Source: Sipunculus nudus
Taxonomy: Eukaryota; Annelida; Sipuncula; Golfingiida; Sipunculidae
Assembly (NCBI GenBank): GCA_026874595.1
Contig: CM049317.1
Coordinates: 23,486,401 to 23,550,400, forward strand
Direction of reading: 5' to 3'
DNA length: 64,000 bases
Within the stretch, counting starts at the first letter, position 1. Every line of letters starts with the position of its first letter. Shown here one piece after another: positions 33,669-45,271 of the stretch. The translations under genes and the position numbers were made by a program. The notes beneath the pieces are model-generated. The model did not search any database and was not told the DNA's origin. It worked only from the letters and a program-made list of their open reading frames with translations.

Positions 33669-35131
33669 AAACTAGAATACGGGTAGTCGACAAGCGACTA
33701 CGTGTATCCGCCAAAAACAGAGAAGGACGGGTGAAGTGAGGCATGGATTGAGTGGCAAGGGGATATAGAGTTACATGTGTTACGTATTAGAATGGATCTC
33801 TGCCATACAAACATGACTGTAGGTGGCGCCACCTGTTATTTGAACGAGAAAATATCCAAGATGTATACACATGCAAAATTTCATGTGGAAAAGTCAAACC
33901 ACTGCAGAGATATGAATGATTTTATCCTACAGCAGACAAACAGATGGATGCTGTGCAAAAAAGGCTGCAGGTGGCGCCACCATTTTTGTTTATGTTATAA
34001 AGCTATCCAAGGGCTACATTAGTGTAAATTTTTTTTCCTGATAGGTAAAACGGTTCCGGAGATATAAGCATTAATGTCTGTAGCGTGAACGCGAATGTAG
34101 GTGGCGCCACCTGTTATAAAATCAAGAAAGCTATCCAGGATGTATATGCATGCCGAATTACAGGTAATTTGGTTAAACCACTGCAGAGATAAGGATGATT
34201 GAAACCCAAGGCAGACAAACAAATGGACGCTGTGCAAAAATGGTTGCAGGTGGCGCCACCATTTTTGTGTATGTCATAAAGCTATCCAAGGGATACATTT
34301 GTGTAAAAAACTTTTCCCGATTAGTTGAACGAGTCCGGAGATATAAGCCTGGATGTCTAGAGCGTGAACGTGAATGTAGGTGGCGCCACCTGTCATAAAA
34401 TCAAGAAAGCTATGCGGGATGTATACGCATGAGGAATTTCAGGTAATTTGGTCAAACCACTGCCGAGATATGAGTGATTTTAACCTAAGCCAGACAAACA
34501 GATGGACACTGTGCTAAAATGGCTGCCGGTGGCGCCACCATTTTTGTGTATGTTATAAAGCTACCCAAGGGCTACATTTGTGTTAAAATTTTTTTCCTGA
34601 TTGGTCAAACGGTTCCCGAGATATGAGCTTGGATGTGTGCAGCGTTAACGTGAATGTAGGTGGCGCCACCTGTCATAAAATCAAGAAAGCTATCTAAGAT
34701 ATATATGCATGCCGAATTTTAGGTGAATTAGTCAAACGACTGCAGAGATATGAGCGATTTTAACCCAAGGCAGATGAACAGATGGACGCTGTGCAAACAT
34801 GGTTGCAGGTGGCGCCACCTTTTGTTGTGTATGTTATAGAGCTATCCAAGGGCTACATTTGTGTAAAAAAAAATTTCCTGATCGGTCAAACGGTTCCCGA
34901 GATATATGGGTTTATGTGGGGAAACAGACGCACAAACGGACGCTGGGCAGAGAGGAAAGGTCAGAGGTCAAGGTCACTTGGTTAGGCACCATTCACATGT
35001 GACCCGATAATTTGTGAAAATTTCGGAAAAATCCGTCAAGTAGTCTCAGAGGAGTTCTCCGGAAACGAACGCGGTGGCGGCGTCGGAACCCGGTCAAAAA
35101 CATAGTATCCGCAAAACTTCGTTTTGGTGGA
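33669..35131. mobile_element. Tandem-core element, type 2, inserted in the gypsy element
   Basis: It starts AAACTAGAATACGGGTAGTC with GACAAGCGACTACGTGTATC and ends in a hairpin (TATCCGCAAAAC, TTC, GTTTTGGTGGATA) at about 35106-35131. The core is four dimeric units of about 279 bp. The palindrome GGTGGCGCCACC occurs eight times, at 33822, 33970, 34100, 34249, 34379, 34528, 34659 and 34808, alternating between a GTAG..TGT context and a GCAG..ATTTTT context. No coding capacity. A related copy lies at 58142-59190. The design fits non-autonomous Helitron-like elements of bivalves; this is an inference. Confidence 0.8.
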
Positions 35132-35269
35132 TACAATTACATATGCATCACAGTGATAGCAATGAAAATGGTTTTAACCAATATACTTCACTGTCCATGT
35201 TTACTTAATTAGTCTTTATCTCTAAACATAGTCTTTGAACTTTACTGGATCTCTTCTCTCTCTCCATTG

Positions 35270-35914
35270 ATAGCGCTTCTGCGAAACTGGTCCTGGCAAC
35301 TGCTCGGTATCCAGCAGAGTAATGATAGAACAATCCTCAGGCAAATTGTTACTGAGTAGAACTGATGAGTATGGTTGATCAATGGTAGTTACTGTTTCTG
35401 CAGTTTGTCTGTTGTCAGTTGGTGTATCTGTATATTTATATGTAGAGTAACTGGCTGATTTTGTGTGACCGGTGTTTCAATATCGGTAATAACAAGATCA
35501 AATTCCTGAATGTCTGGACTGTCCACAGCCACTGTTTGTACTTTGGTGTCTCCCACATTCCTAAAATAACATGTGTACAAAGTGTTGCTTTTCACCAAAT
35601 AACACTATATAACGTAATCGTCCCGAACGCTTGATCACGGTGCCTAGCACAAATTTCCTTGTTATCTCTACTGTTTCCCACTTTCACTTTTTTTTCATTT
35701 TTCGTGAATTCTCTCATTTGTGTTCGTGTATCATGAGCATATTTCTGTTTCTCCTGTTTCCTTCTCAACCTTTCTGATATCAGGTTTCAGTAGCTCCCAA
35801 CGTAGTCCGCGTTTGTTTAGCATCTCAGCTGGTGACTGTCCAGTCACTGTATGGGGAGTAACTCTATATGTCAGTAGAAAATTAGCAAAACTGTGGCTAT
35901 CTATAGTGTTGTCT
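35270..35914 (-). pseudogene. Gypsy pol C-terminal region, degraded
   Basis: Minus-strand open pieces (e.g. 35389-35598) continue the pol frame downstream of the integrase core. No catalytic motif; probably the integrase C-terminal domain or tail. Frames are interrupted. Confidence 0.45.
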
Positions 35915-36450
35915 TTAGACTCCAGGAAATGCTTCTTTAAATCTTTTTACTGTTTGCACATACCGTTCAGCTTGACCGTTAGCTGCGGGATAGCAAGGCG
36001 GCGATAAGGTGTGCTTAATTCTATTACTCTGAGTAAACATTTCAAACTCCTGTGATCTAAAAGGCGGTTCATTGTCTGGGACAATCTCCTCGGACAATCC
36101 CTGCACACTGAATATGTTTCTAAGTACTTTTATGGTTTAACCTGCTGTTGTAATTTTCATACGAACTACCTCAGGCCACTTAGAATAACTATCCACCATC
36201 ACCAGGTGTGTTTTTTATCTATATTCAGCAATATCCATGTGTATCCTAGACCATGGCTTCTTTTGGTATTTCCAGGGATACAATGGCGAAAGTTGTGGAT
36301 CCTTCTGTAGTGTTAAGCAGGTGTCACAGATTTTCCCCATGTCCTCTACACATTTATCTAAGCCAGGGAACTAAAAATAACACCTGGCAATGCTTTGGTC
36401 CTAACAATTCCCAAGTGTTCATGATGAAGTTCTCTGACCAGATGTTCTTG
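35915..36450 (-). pseudogene. Gypsy integrase, broken
   Basis: Pieces in three frames: an HHCC zinc-finger region (LHHEHLGIVRTKALPG, then KICDTC) at about 36310-36440; the core start HMDIAE and VDSYSKWPEVVRM at about 36165-36260; and VPDNEPPF followed by PAANGQAERYVQTVKRFKEA at 35915-36106. The three acidic catalytic positions (D, D, E) can all be located, but frameshifts and stops separate them. Confidence 0.8.
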
Positions 36451-36821
36451 ATATTTAGGGGGATTTTTACTCTCATACCCCAAACGGGCATCCCTGATCA
36501 CACGGTAATACGGCTTGAGCTCTTCTTAAATTCATTTTGAATTTTTGGCCACCCTGACATGGCATAATGGTACACCTTTGATAGGGTTACTTCCTTTCTG
36601 GCCTGACTACTTATGTCCTGTGCTGTGACTGGTAGGTCATTAACATATGTGAAATAATTTATTGGTGCCTCAAGTTCATCATCACTCTGTGTTGGCATAC
36701 TTGAACAAAAATCTGCAATCCATGATCTACAGTGCAACTGTATACAATATCATACTGGTATGCCATCAGTATCAGACCCCATTTTTGTAACCGTAGGGTT
36801 GACAGCGTTGGTAAGCCTTTC

Positions 36822-37037
36822 TTAGGTCCATATAGCAGTGAGGGATTTATGATCAGATATAAGTTTAAACCGTCTCCCATAAAGGTATTTGTGGAATTTC
36901 TTAAAACCATAGATAATTCCAACTGCCTCACGCTCAATCTGTGCATACTTTCTTTCAGCGGGACTGAGAGTTTTCGGCGCAAATGCTACAGGCCTCTCTA
37001 TAGCGTCATCACCAGTCTGTGATAATATTGCGCCCAC
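36822..37037 (-). pseudogene. Gypsy RNase H, broken
   Basis: Open piece with GAILSQ, SPAERKYAQIEREAVGIIYG and FKLISDHKSL, the usual Ty3/gypsy RNase H motifs (ERE and SDHKSL). A stop lies immediately upstream, where the family's DAS(P/A)YG would be. Confidence 0.85.
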
Positions 37038-37238
37038 CCCGTATGCTGAGGCATCTTAACTGTTTGCTTGGGTCATAATGAACAAGTACCTTATAGCTTG
37101 TTAGCTATTCCTTTGCAGCTTGTAGGGCCTGGTCACAATCAGTATTCTCTGAGCGCAAGAGTCTATGCAGTGGCTCTAACTTAGCTGAAAGCCCTTCAAG
37201 AAATCTCCAATATTAATTGATGAGACCCGACAGAGATT

Positions 37239-38358
37239 TCAGCTCAGATTTATTCTCAGGTGGTTTTTCTCCTGTGTAGGGTGCAAGCCATTCGAATCTA
37301 TTTTGTGTCCTAAGTACTCAACACTGGACGCCATAAATTGACACTTGGCCTTCTTTAATCTAACCCAATGCTGTGCTAACCTCTGAAATACCAGATTAAA
37401 GGTCTCCAGGAGCTCTGCATCAGATTTAGCTGTAATCAAGATGTCATCTAGATGGCGAGCTACTTGTGGTATCCCAACAAGTACTCGATCCATAACTTTC
37501 TGGAAAATATGCGGTGCAGTTTTCACACCGTATGCAAGTCTCTGGTACTCATAAAGTCCTTTGTGAGTATTTGCAGTGAAGAGTTTACGAGATTCCTCCT
37601 CGACTTCAAGCTGTGCATATGCATGACTAAGATCAAGTACACTGAACTTATCACCTCCGGCTAAAGGGGCAAAAATATCTTCTGCAGTTGACAGAGGGTA
37701 TGGCTGATGAGTAAATTGTCACTTTAAAATCCCCATAGAGCCTAACACTATGGTCAGACTTTGGTACAACAATAAGCGAAACTGCCCACTGGCTCATTTA
37801 AACTTTTCTGATAATTCGTGATTGCTCAAGTCTATCCATTTCATCTGCAACTTTTTCTCTCAATGCATATGGCACAGGTCGTGGTTTGAGAAACACTGGT
37901 TTGAAATTTTCTTTCAAATATATCTCTTCTTTAAATTCTTTAACCTTTCCATTTTCTTCAAATAGGTGCTGATGGGTTGCTAATAACTCTTGCAAATGAC
38001 TATCATTCTTACAATTATTCACAGCAAATATCTGTTTCCAGTCTAGCTGAATTTTATTCAACCAATCACGGCCAAAAAGAGACACGTTGTCACGTTTAAC
38101 TAAGACCAGTGGTAATATCTGTCTCTGATTCTTATGTGTCACTGACACCATGATACCACCTATTGTCACAATCCGCTCACCACTGTCACTCCATAATTTA
38201 TTTCTGCTTTCATCATAAGGAATGTTCCGTAAGAACTGACTGTATGTTCTCTCATCAATCACAGTTGCTGATGCAGCTGTATCTATAACAAATGATATAG
38301 GTTGACCTTCAACTTCAAGTGTGACCTTGTACTCATCTGGTTTCTTAGTGCTGTCCAT
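37239..38358 (-). pseudogene. Gypsy protease and reverse transcriptase, broken
   Basis: 37798-38358 holds the aspartic protease (FVIDTAASATVIDERTYSQF; active-site triplet DTA instead of DTG/DSG), the GRDWL motif, and the RT entry (VPYALREKVADEMDRLEQS). 37239-37526 holds KTAPHIFQKVMDRVL, the active site HLDD (usually YLDD; both Asp kept) and the VEYLGHKI motif. Between them the frame is lost. Not functional as it stands. Confidence 0.88.
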
Positions 38359-38428
38359 ACTGTTAATCGCATTTAAAGTCTCTGCATCATCCGGCCCTTC
38401 ATAATTAATATAGTTTGCCCGTCTGTTT

Positions 38429-39614
38429 TTAGCTCAGCAGACTGAAAGTCATCTGAGCTATAGCGATCATTCTTTGTCAGTCTGGCCATCCGTTAACAGG
38501 GCACAAATCGTAAACGCTAGACCTGGATTCTTCATACTTGACATCCAGGGAGGTCCATGAAAAGTCTCCTTGGAAACCTGAAATTAGGTTTCTGTTACCG
38601 ATATTCTCTGAGCTATGGTTCTCGAAAGTACCCCCAGAATAATAAAAAAAATGACACAAAAGCTTCAGTATCTGAATAACTACTGCATTATTTACCATGA
38701 TTCTTTGCATGAATATTGATCATGGAGTGTTCCATCAATTCCTGTTAACTGGTGGCGCCATCTGTATTTTTCTAATTTTTACGAATTTTTGTCTTAATTG
38801 TTGATATTTTCAAAGAAGCTTGTCATCTGTTAACATGGTACAAATCATAACCGCTGGACCTGAAATCTTCTTATTTGACAGCAAGGGAGGTTATTGAAAA
38901 GTCATTAGAAACTTGAAATTAGGCCTGATACCTATATTCTCTGAGCTATGGGTCTCGAAAGTACCCCCCAGAATAATAAAAAAATTGACACAAAAGCTTC
39001 AGTATCCGAATATTGCATTGATCACCATGATTCTTTGCATGAATATTGATCATTAAGTATTCCATCAGTTCCTGTAAACTGGTGGCGCTACCTGTATTTC
39101 TTATAATTTTTACGATTTTTTTTCTTAATTTTTTATATTTTCAAAGAAGCTGTCAACTGTTAACAGGGCACAAATCATTACCGCTGGACCTGGAAACTTC
39201 TTGTTTGACAGCAAGGGAGGTCCATGAAAAGTCTCTGTAGAAACCTGAAATAAGGTCTCTGTAACTCATATCCTCTGACCTATGGGGCTCATAATTACCC
39301 CTCAGAATAATTGAAATTTTGACACAAAAGCTCAAGTATCTTAATAACTAATACATTGATCACCATGATTATTTGCATGAATGTTAATCATGGAGTGTTC
39401 CATCAGTTCCCGCAAACTGGTGGCGCTACCTGTATTTCTTATAATTTTTACGAATTTTTTTCTTATTTTCTTATATTTTCAAAGAAGCTCAAGTATCTGA
39501 ATAATTCTTAGGACTCACAAAATTCATGATTTTTTTACACTCTGGCAGTCATTTTGCTCATTGTTCATCATTACTTGAATTCAGCTGAGCGTCATGGCCA
39601 ATGGGCCACTAGTT
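38429..39614 (-). mobile_element. Tandem-core element, type 1, inserted between gag and protease
   Basis: On the minus strand the left end (39614 backwards) reads AACTAGTGGCCCATTGGCCA then TGACGCTCAGCTGA. The right end, down to 38429, reads ATCGCTATAGCTCAGATGAC, a hairpin, then GAGCTAA. Both ends match the elements at 45998 and 54196. The core has about three 334-bp units, each with TGGTGGCGC(C/T)A (38751, 39083, 39418). Non-coding. Confidence 0.8.
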
Positions 39615-39659
39615 ATATCGAGATCCCTTGTTCATGGGGCCTTGCTTGCGATTACCATT

Positions 39660-40388
39660 TCCCCTCCTACCTTTGAGCGACATGCTCTTGCAATGTGTCC
39701 AGCCTTTGAACATTAAAAACATTTGCTCTCTTTATGTGGACAGTTGGCACCTACCATTACATCAGTGACATTTCTCTTGTTGATGTGTTACAGGCCTAAC
39801 ATGCTTATATTGGCCTTTACTTTATCTGACTTGACTGGGTATTCTTCTCAGAATCCTGATTATAGCTTTCATATCCTTGTCTACTAGGTCCATTGCTAAA
39901 GCTATCTCACAAGCTTTATTCCAGGTTATAACGTTGCTTTAGTGGATTCATCTAGCCGTCTCTTAGTAATTCTGCTATCCCGGCCTCCATGACACAATGT
40001 TTCTAACAATCGTTCCTCAACTTTATCCTCTTTGGTATAATGACAATCAACAGTTAATCTTTTTAAGTCAGCAATATACTCATTTACTGTTTCACTCATA
40101 TTCTGTTTTCTTGACGTGAATTTAAGTCTATCTGCCAGTAGGGTACTAGCTGACCTATAATGTTCATTCAGCACTTTAACCAGTGCATCCTATGTTTGAT
40201 AAAGAACGCGAGCGGGAAATATTAAACTACTCACGGTTTCAAAGACCGCTTCATCGATGACAGTCAGCTTTCCGTTCGTCTTCTATTTTATTAGGCAACT
40301 TCCAAAACACGAGTCTGGTTTGATAATTTGTCCATTTTTCATCAGTGGGAACGTACGGTCCCACGTGACCAATGGTTGCCGCCGACAT
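39660..40388 (-). pseudogene. Gypsy gag, broken
   Basis: The start ATG at 40388 gives MSAATIGHVGPYVPTDEKWT, the usual gag opening, then a frameshift near 40265. A second open piece, 39926-40174, carries the capsid C-terminal pattern (LNEHYRSASTLLADRLKFTS). At 39671-39725 the CCHC zinc knuckle is visible as KCF, a TAA stop, then CSKAGHIARACRSK. Confidence 0.8.
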
Positions 40389-40519
40389 GTTACTTAATCG
40401 CTCTACTAGGCGTCACAAGAAAAGTGTCTCATCGCGTATAAAATTCACAAAAGAGTGTATCCCTCACTGACAAGTCTTCCACGCTTGGCTGTATTCAAAA
40501 TCAACATCGTCGTCGCCAC

Positions 40520-40662
40520 TTTTGTGTTTATTAGGCGGCCGAGTCACGGAGTCGTACTTATGGAACAACAGCGAGGCATAAACTTATTTATTACCGTACA
40601 TAACAAACTGCAATATAGTTCAGATGCGACCATAAAGTGGCGCACCAAGTCAGGAAACTATA
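40520..40662 (-). repeat. 5' LTR of the gypsy element
   Basis: Counterpart of 32940-33084. In element orientation it begins TATAGTTTCCTGAC (first G mutated) and ends CACAAAA, followed by GTGGCGACGACGATG. Confidence 0.85.
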
Positions 40663-41170
40663 GAGGACTCCAGCAAGATCAAATTACAGACCTGCAAACA
40701 ATCCAATATGGCCGCCAGAGCATACGCTCCTCGCGCAGCGGTTCTACACTGCAGTCGTCCCACTTGTTGTGGTGACGAATTGATATTCCTTTCAGTCATG
40801 CACGATGGGGAGGATGGAGGCCAGGCTGGTACGACTGCTGCGTGAGGAGTTTAGCCAAAGCACAATCGTCGATTTCCTTTCGGGGGAATCATCTCAAAGA
40901 GAATATATATTATCTGTCTCAAATTCACAAGAATTACCTGTGATAATGAGGGCTCAGATACCATAAAATTACAGACTCGCCCAAAATCCAATATGGCCAC
41001 CTAACAAAGTCTGTAATTTTGTTTTGCACACCGTTTCTGAAAGATGGCCTCGGTGAACAGGTCTGCCAGGATTACCAGAGGACATTACACATAACCACAC
41101 CAAGCAGAAACTGGGAAATATATGCTGCGAGATTCACGTTACAGCATTTTCCCTTTAAGCTTGATTTTTT
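40663..41170. repeat. Dispersed repeat flanking the gypsy element (right part)
   Basis: AAATTACAGACC, CCAATATGGCCGCCAGAGCA and CTCAAAGAGAATAT blocks match the left flank and the window start. A second ATTACAGACTCG.CCAAAATCCAATATGGCC block at about 40970 shows the unit is repeated here. Confidence 0.5.
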
Positions 41171-42313
41171 TCTATTTTAGGTAACAAACATCCTGGGGCC
41201 ATGTTCCTTGTGCTTCCCCTAAATCTGCCCTTGGACGTGGTTGGGTATGGTGTGTGCGTGAGAAGGGGGCTACAGGAGTGCCAATTAATGCAAATCATTT
41301 CAAGGGAGAAAGAGATTTTATATTATCACAAAAGGAAGCCTTCATACACACTCAAACCACTGTGTACAAGAGACTGTGATGTATAGTTTATTGCACATAA
41401 ATAATCTGATAGTTCAGATGATAATATTCCATGGCTGTGAACAATATATAAATACATACTGAGCTTGAATTTACTCGGATCAACATAACTGGCATGGTAC
41501 CCTTACTGGTCTAAACAATATCTGGAACATATGTCGCCATGAATGACTTTTATTATGCAGGCTAATGTATAGTAGGTTAAGTTGTTATATATATAACTCA
41601 CAGTACATTAAACAATTTGAAATTGGTTGCATATGATTCTGATAAATATAGGTTTGAATACTTATTATATTTACATGAACAAATGGTTTTTACACTCATT
41701 CAAATATTCAATACTTCTTCATGCCACCATGTCTCATGAATAATGAACAAACCTGCACGCGTTCGGCCGAAATCAGTACTGCCAATCAAATCTAGCGAAA
41801 AAAAGCAAACATTACAATGTTCACCCCCTCTCTGAACAATAACACGTACTAGAAATGTATTAGGCTTTTATGGCTTTAATTGATTGGTTAGATTCTCTAA
41901 ACATCGCACCAGATGTCCGCGAAAAACAAGTGTATTTGGGTCATTTGATTGGTTCAATTGCCTTCATTAAATGGACCAGAGCGGGTCTCTGAATCAAGGT
42001 CTGTGATAGGGTAGCTGCCACAGACTTGGTATGAAGATAGCTCACTACCATACTCCTAACAACTCATACGTCCATGCAGAAATATTTATTGTTAAGAGTA
42101 ATGTCGTCAAGGAGAGATAACACCAATGTAAATATTATGGTACTTGATGATAAACATATATCTGATATACATACTGACATACTTGAACTACCATGTTTTA
42201 TTATTATGTTTTAAAACTAGCTGTTATAATAATATGTGCGCAATATGTGTAGGGTACAATAATCTTTAGTTAAAGGTATATTTAGGACATCTAATCACCT
42301 ATTTTTTTGTAGA
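41171..42313. other. No gene recognised; dispersed repeat at 41745-42040
   Basis: Non-coding. 41745-42040 resembles 11685-12040 (see there). May be downstream flank of KLHL18. Confidence 0.4.

Positions 42314-42372
<59 letters not shown>
42314..42372. repeat. (TA)n microsatellite
   Basis: AT run with one TATGTA interruption. Confidence 0.93.
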
Positions 42373-42378
<6 letters not shown>

Positions 42379-42379
42379 A

Positions 42380-44881
42380 AATTACTACTTTTATGAAAGT
42401 TCTTATATACCTATGTGATGGCTGTACGAGCCTGTTTATCGACGGGTTGTTAGTAAACATTGTACATGTGCCATTATTGACATACAGAAACATCATGTAA
42501 CCTAAGATGATAGGTTGTTTATGTGTGGAAGCTGAAAGGTCACTAGTTGCAAAAAGCCCTTTGCAAGACTCTGGTTCACCTGGGTTGGTGTCAGATGTCA
42601 CTGTTGAATGTGATTGGATTGCTTTAGCAGCTGCCACGTTATAAACCAGTGGATTAAAGAATAATGAACAGCTCATCTGTGGTGGGATCGATGTTTTCTG
42701 GCTTATATTTATAGAAGATTGAAAAGATTATATTTAGTTATAGGACATTAGATATTAGAATAGGCCCCATTAATATACAATTAATTAAAGTACTGTTTTA
42801 CTGCCACTTCTGTCATACAAAACAATCACACCCTTTTATAAATAAGTTATTATTAGCAAATGAATTAAACATAAAACAATATGGTAGATTTTCCAATTCA
42901 TCTCAGACAGATACTCCTTCACAAAGGTTACCTTGAAATTTGCTTAGTTTCAGTTTGGTTATCTTACAGTGTGCTTCATGCATCATTTATCTTTGCAATT
43001 AAAAAATAAATAAAAATACATAAATTATTTTTTGGTTAATAGCATAGAGTTACAAATTCTGTATCTGTGGCAGTGAAACAGAGCGAAGCCTCAGTATCCC
43101 TCACCATGAAATTGGGAATGAAAAGAATACATAACGATTCTTTTTACCAAGATACACATTTCTATTGTAATTCCTCAACTGGAATCAGTACTAAATAAAT
43201 GTCATCCATACTTAAAGTGTTCATATGTCAAACATTGTCATGTCTGTAGTGTGAAGCTGATGGAAGGTTTTAAAAATAAATTCAAAAGATAATATGAACA
43301 CACAATGGTTTATGGAGATGAACTATAAAGTTCAGTATATTTACCAGCAATATATCCAATCTTGCTAAAACTATTTATAATCAAATAGATTTTTGTCAGG
43401 GCCATCAATGATCTAACTGGTCCTCTCTCACTGATCAATATATCTGTATATCAACTTGATATACCAGGCCATCATTTCATAAAGCTTTGTCTCAGTTATG
43501 TTCAGGGCCAGGTGTTCATTTACAATGCACATATATTCAAAGGAATAGTTAATAGATATACATAAGGAAACTGCTTCACCTAAATTCTTGACATTCAAAT
43601 AAAATGACAAATGTATCTACACAGATGCAATGTGAGTGAACCTAGACGGTTTCAATAAGCTTCAGGTATTCACACTGATATAAAGACCAAATGAAACAAC
43701 TATCTGTCAATTCATTACATTTAATTAAAGAGTGCTTCATTTAAGCTCTGACTTCCAGTGTCTCATATTTAATCTGTAAACTTCTGATGTAGCATACTTA
43801 ATCTGCATGCTTAACAATCCTATGCATTACTAAATTAACAAAACCACAGTCATAGAGGTAGCAATAAGTTTTGTCACCCAAGGATGTACCATGTTTATAT
43901 TTAAAGAAAACCAGAAGATGTGACCTGAATTCTGATTATTTACTTCAACTAACATTTCATACCATGAAAAGCACTGGTATCTATGTATTAACAGGACAAC
44001 AATGAAAGTCAACTTTGGAAATAAAAGTAGGTCTCCACTGAATTACTAAATGCCTTCTTGTTAAGTGTAACATCTGAACATATGTGTAACCACTATCCCA
44101 TCAGAATGACTTAACTGGTGTCCTGTAAATTAACTACAAATCAAGACCCCTGTCATCTGAAGCAAGGCCTGGGTGCGGGTAGCTTGGTCTACTTGGTGCA
44201 CTGAAGTGTGACGGGTCAGGTAGAGCACAGGAAGGAGCCTCCTTCCTGAACAGCCTCCGCTCATGTCATCGGAAGAACATTTTAACATTTATACCATTCT
44301 TTGTCATAGATTAGTACACAGAGCATGGTATAAATTAAGCTTTGTGCTTTAAATACATTTTTTTCAAATTTCAATTTAAACCCATTTGAAAGCATTATAG
44401 TGGTTATACTGGCTTCCTCCTCCTTATTCTTACTGGTTACTACTGCCAGAACAGCAGACCAAGTACAATAGGATATCATGTGTTTTGCACTGGAATGTGG
44501 ATGAACAATGCAATACGCTGCTCCCATTCTATTCCTGGTCCTGTGCCAGTCAACATGTTATGAAACCTAACAAACTGTGCTAAAGCAAACAGTGGTTACT
44601 GAAACAGAGAATGCAGTTAATAACCACTGAGTAAGGAGTATACATCTGAATGGACTTCAAAATTTATTAGTCTATCAGGACCCTAATATTTTGATATGCA
44701 ACAAGTATGTTTTAATTCATTTTAATGAAATTTCCTAACTTTAAACCATTCATTAAGTTAAAGTGGTCAAATTTGGGCAAAACAGTGACTGATCACATAA
44801 TTAAAGGCACAGCACTCAAAGCTTTATGCCTTACCTTCTTATTAATTAACAGTTAATTATAAATTAAATATTTTACACTGA
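42380..44881 (-). other. Probable KLHL18 3' UTR and downstream flank
   Basis: No recognisable coding sequence for 2.5 kb after the KLHL18 stop codon. The part nearest 44881 is presumably 3' UTR; its end cannot be set, because many minus-strand AATAAA-like signals are possible. Confidence 0.35.
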
Positions 44882-45271
44882 CTATAATGATGGTTCGATT
44901 GGTATGACTCCTACTCCTACCCCACCTTCATGGGCGGCCATGGAGGCAACAAACTCCCACTCATCTTTTTCAGGGTTATAAATCTCAACACTGTTTAAAT
45001 TACGAGCTCCATCATAACCACCAATGGCATATAATTTCCCACAATTTGCTACTAGGGCCACCCGACTACGTTTGGTGTGCATTGGTGCTGTGTATGCCCA
45101 TCGGTTTGTCAGAGGGTCGTAACATTCCATCGAACTCAGGAAAGAGGCTCCATCGTATCCGCCTGCCACGTACAGTTTACCATTCAGTGCCGCCACACCT
45201 AGACGACACCTCTTGGACAACATCGGTGTGCACTCATTCCACTTCTCAGTTTTGTTGTTATAACATTCGAC
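44882..45271 (-). CDS. KLHL18: KLHL18 last coding exon
   Basis: Acceptor TTTATAG, phase 0. It encodes the last two blades ([40 protein letters not shown]) and ends with the KLHL18-specific [18 protein letters not shown], stop TAG. Confidence 0.95.
   Translation of the reverse strand, partial: VECYNNKTEKWNECTPMLSKRCRLGVAALNGKLYVAGGYDGASFLSSMECYDPLTNRWAYTAPMHTKRSRVALVANCGKLYAIGGYDGARNLNSVEIYNPEKDEWEFVASMAAHEGGVGVGVIPIEPSL

Larger units (their letters stand above)
32940..40662 (-). mobile_element. Ty3/gypsy LTR retrotransposon, degenerate, with two nested insertions
   Basis: Complete layout on the minus strand: 5' LTR 40520-40662, gag, zinc knuckle, protease, RT, RNase H, integrase, polypurine tract 33085-33100, 3' LTR 32940-33084. 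The 5-bp target duplication GAGGA lies at 32935-32939 and 40663-40667. After the 5' LTR comes GTGGCGACGACGATG, a likely primer-binding site. The order RT, RNase H, integrase is that of Ty3/gypsy. Coding parts are broken by stops and frameshifts. Two unrelated repeat elements are inserted at about 33669-35131 and 38429-39614. LTR identity by eye is roughly 85-90 percent, so it is an old, inactive copy. Confidence 0.88.

Noticed and set aside
33822-34819. CRISPR-like regular repetition of a short palindrome
   Set aside because: The 'spacers' are themselves repeats of about 279 bp, the DNA is eukaryotic, and no cas-like gene is present. It is a tandem-core mobile element.
33101-40519. Active or transmissible-cancer-linked Steamer-like element
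   Set aside because: Coding regions are broken by stops, frameshifts and two insertions, and the LTRs have diverged; nothing ties it to Steamer specifically.
42299-42676. 125-codon minus-strand frame
   Set aside because: No domain, no splice support, ends in (TA)n; not annotated.
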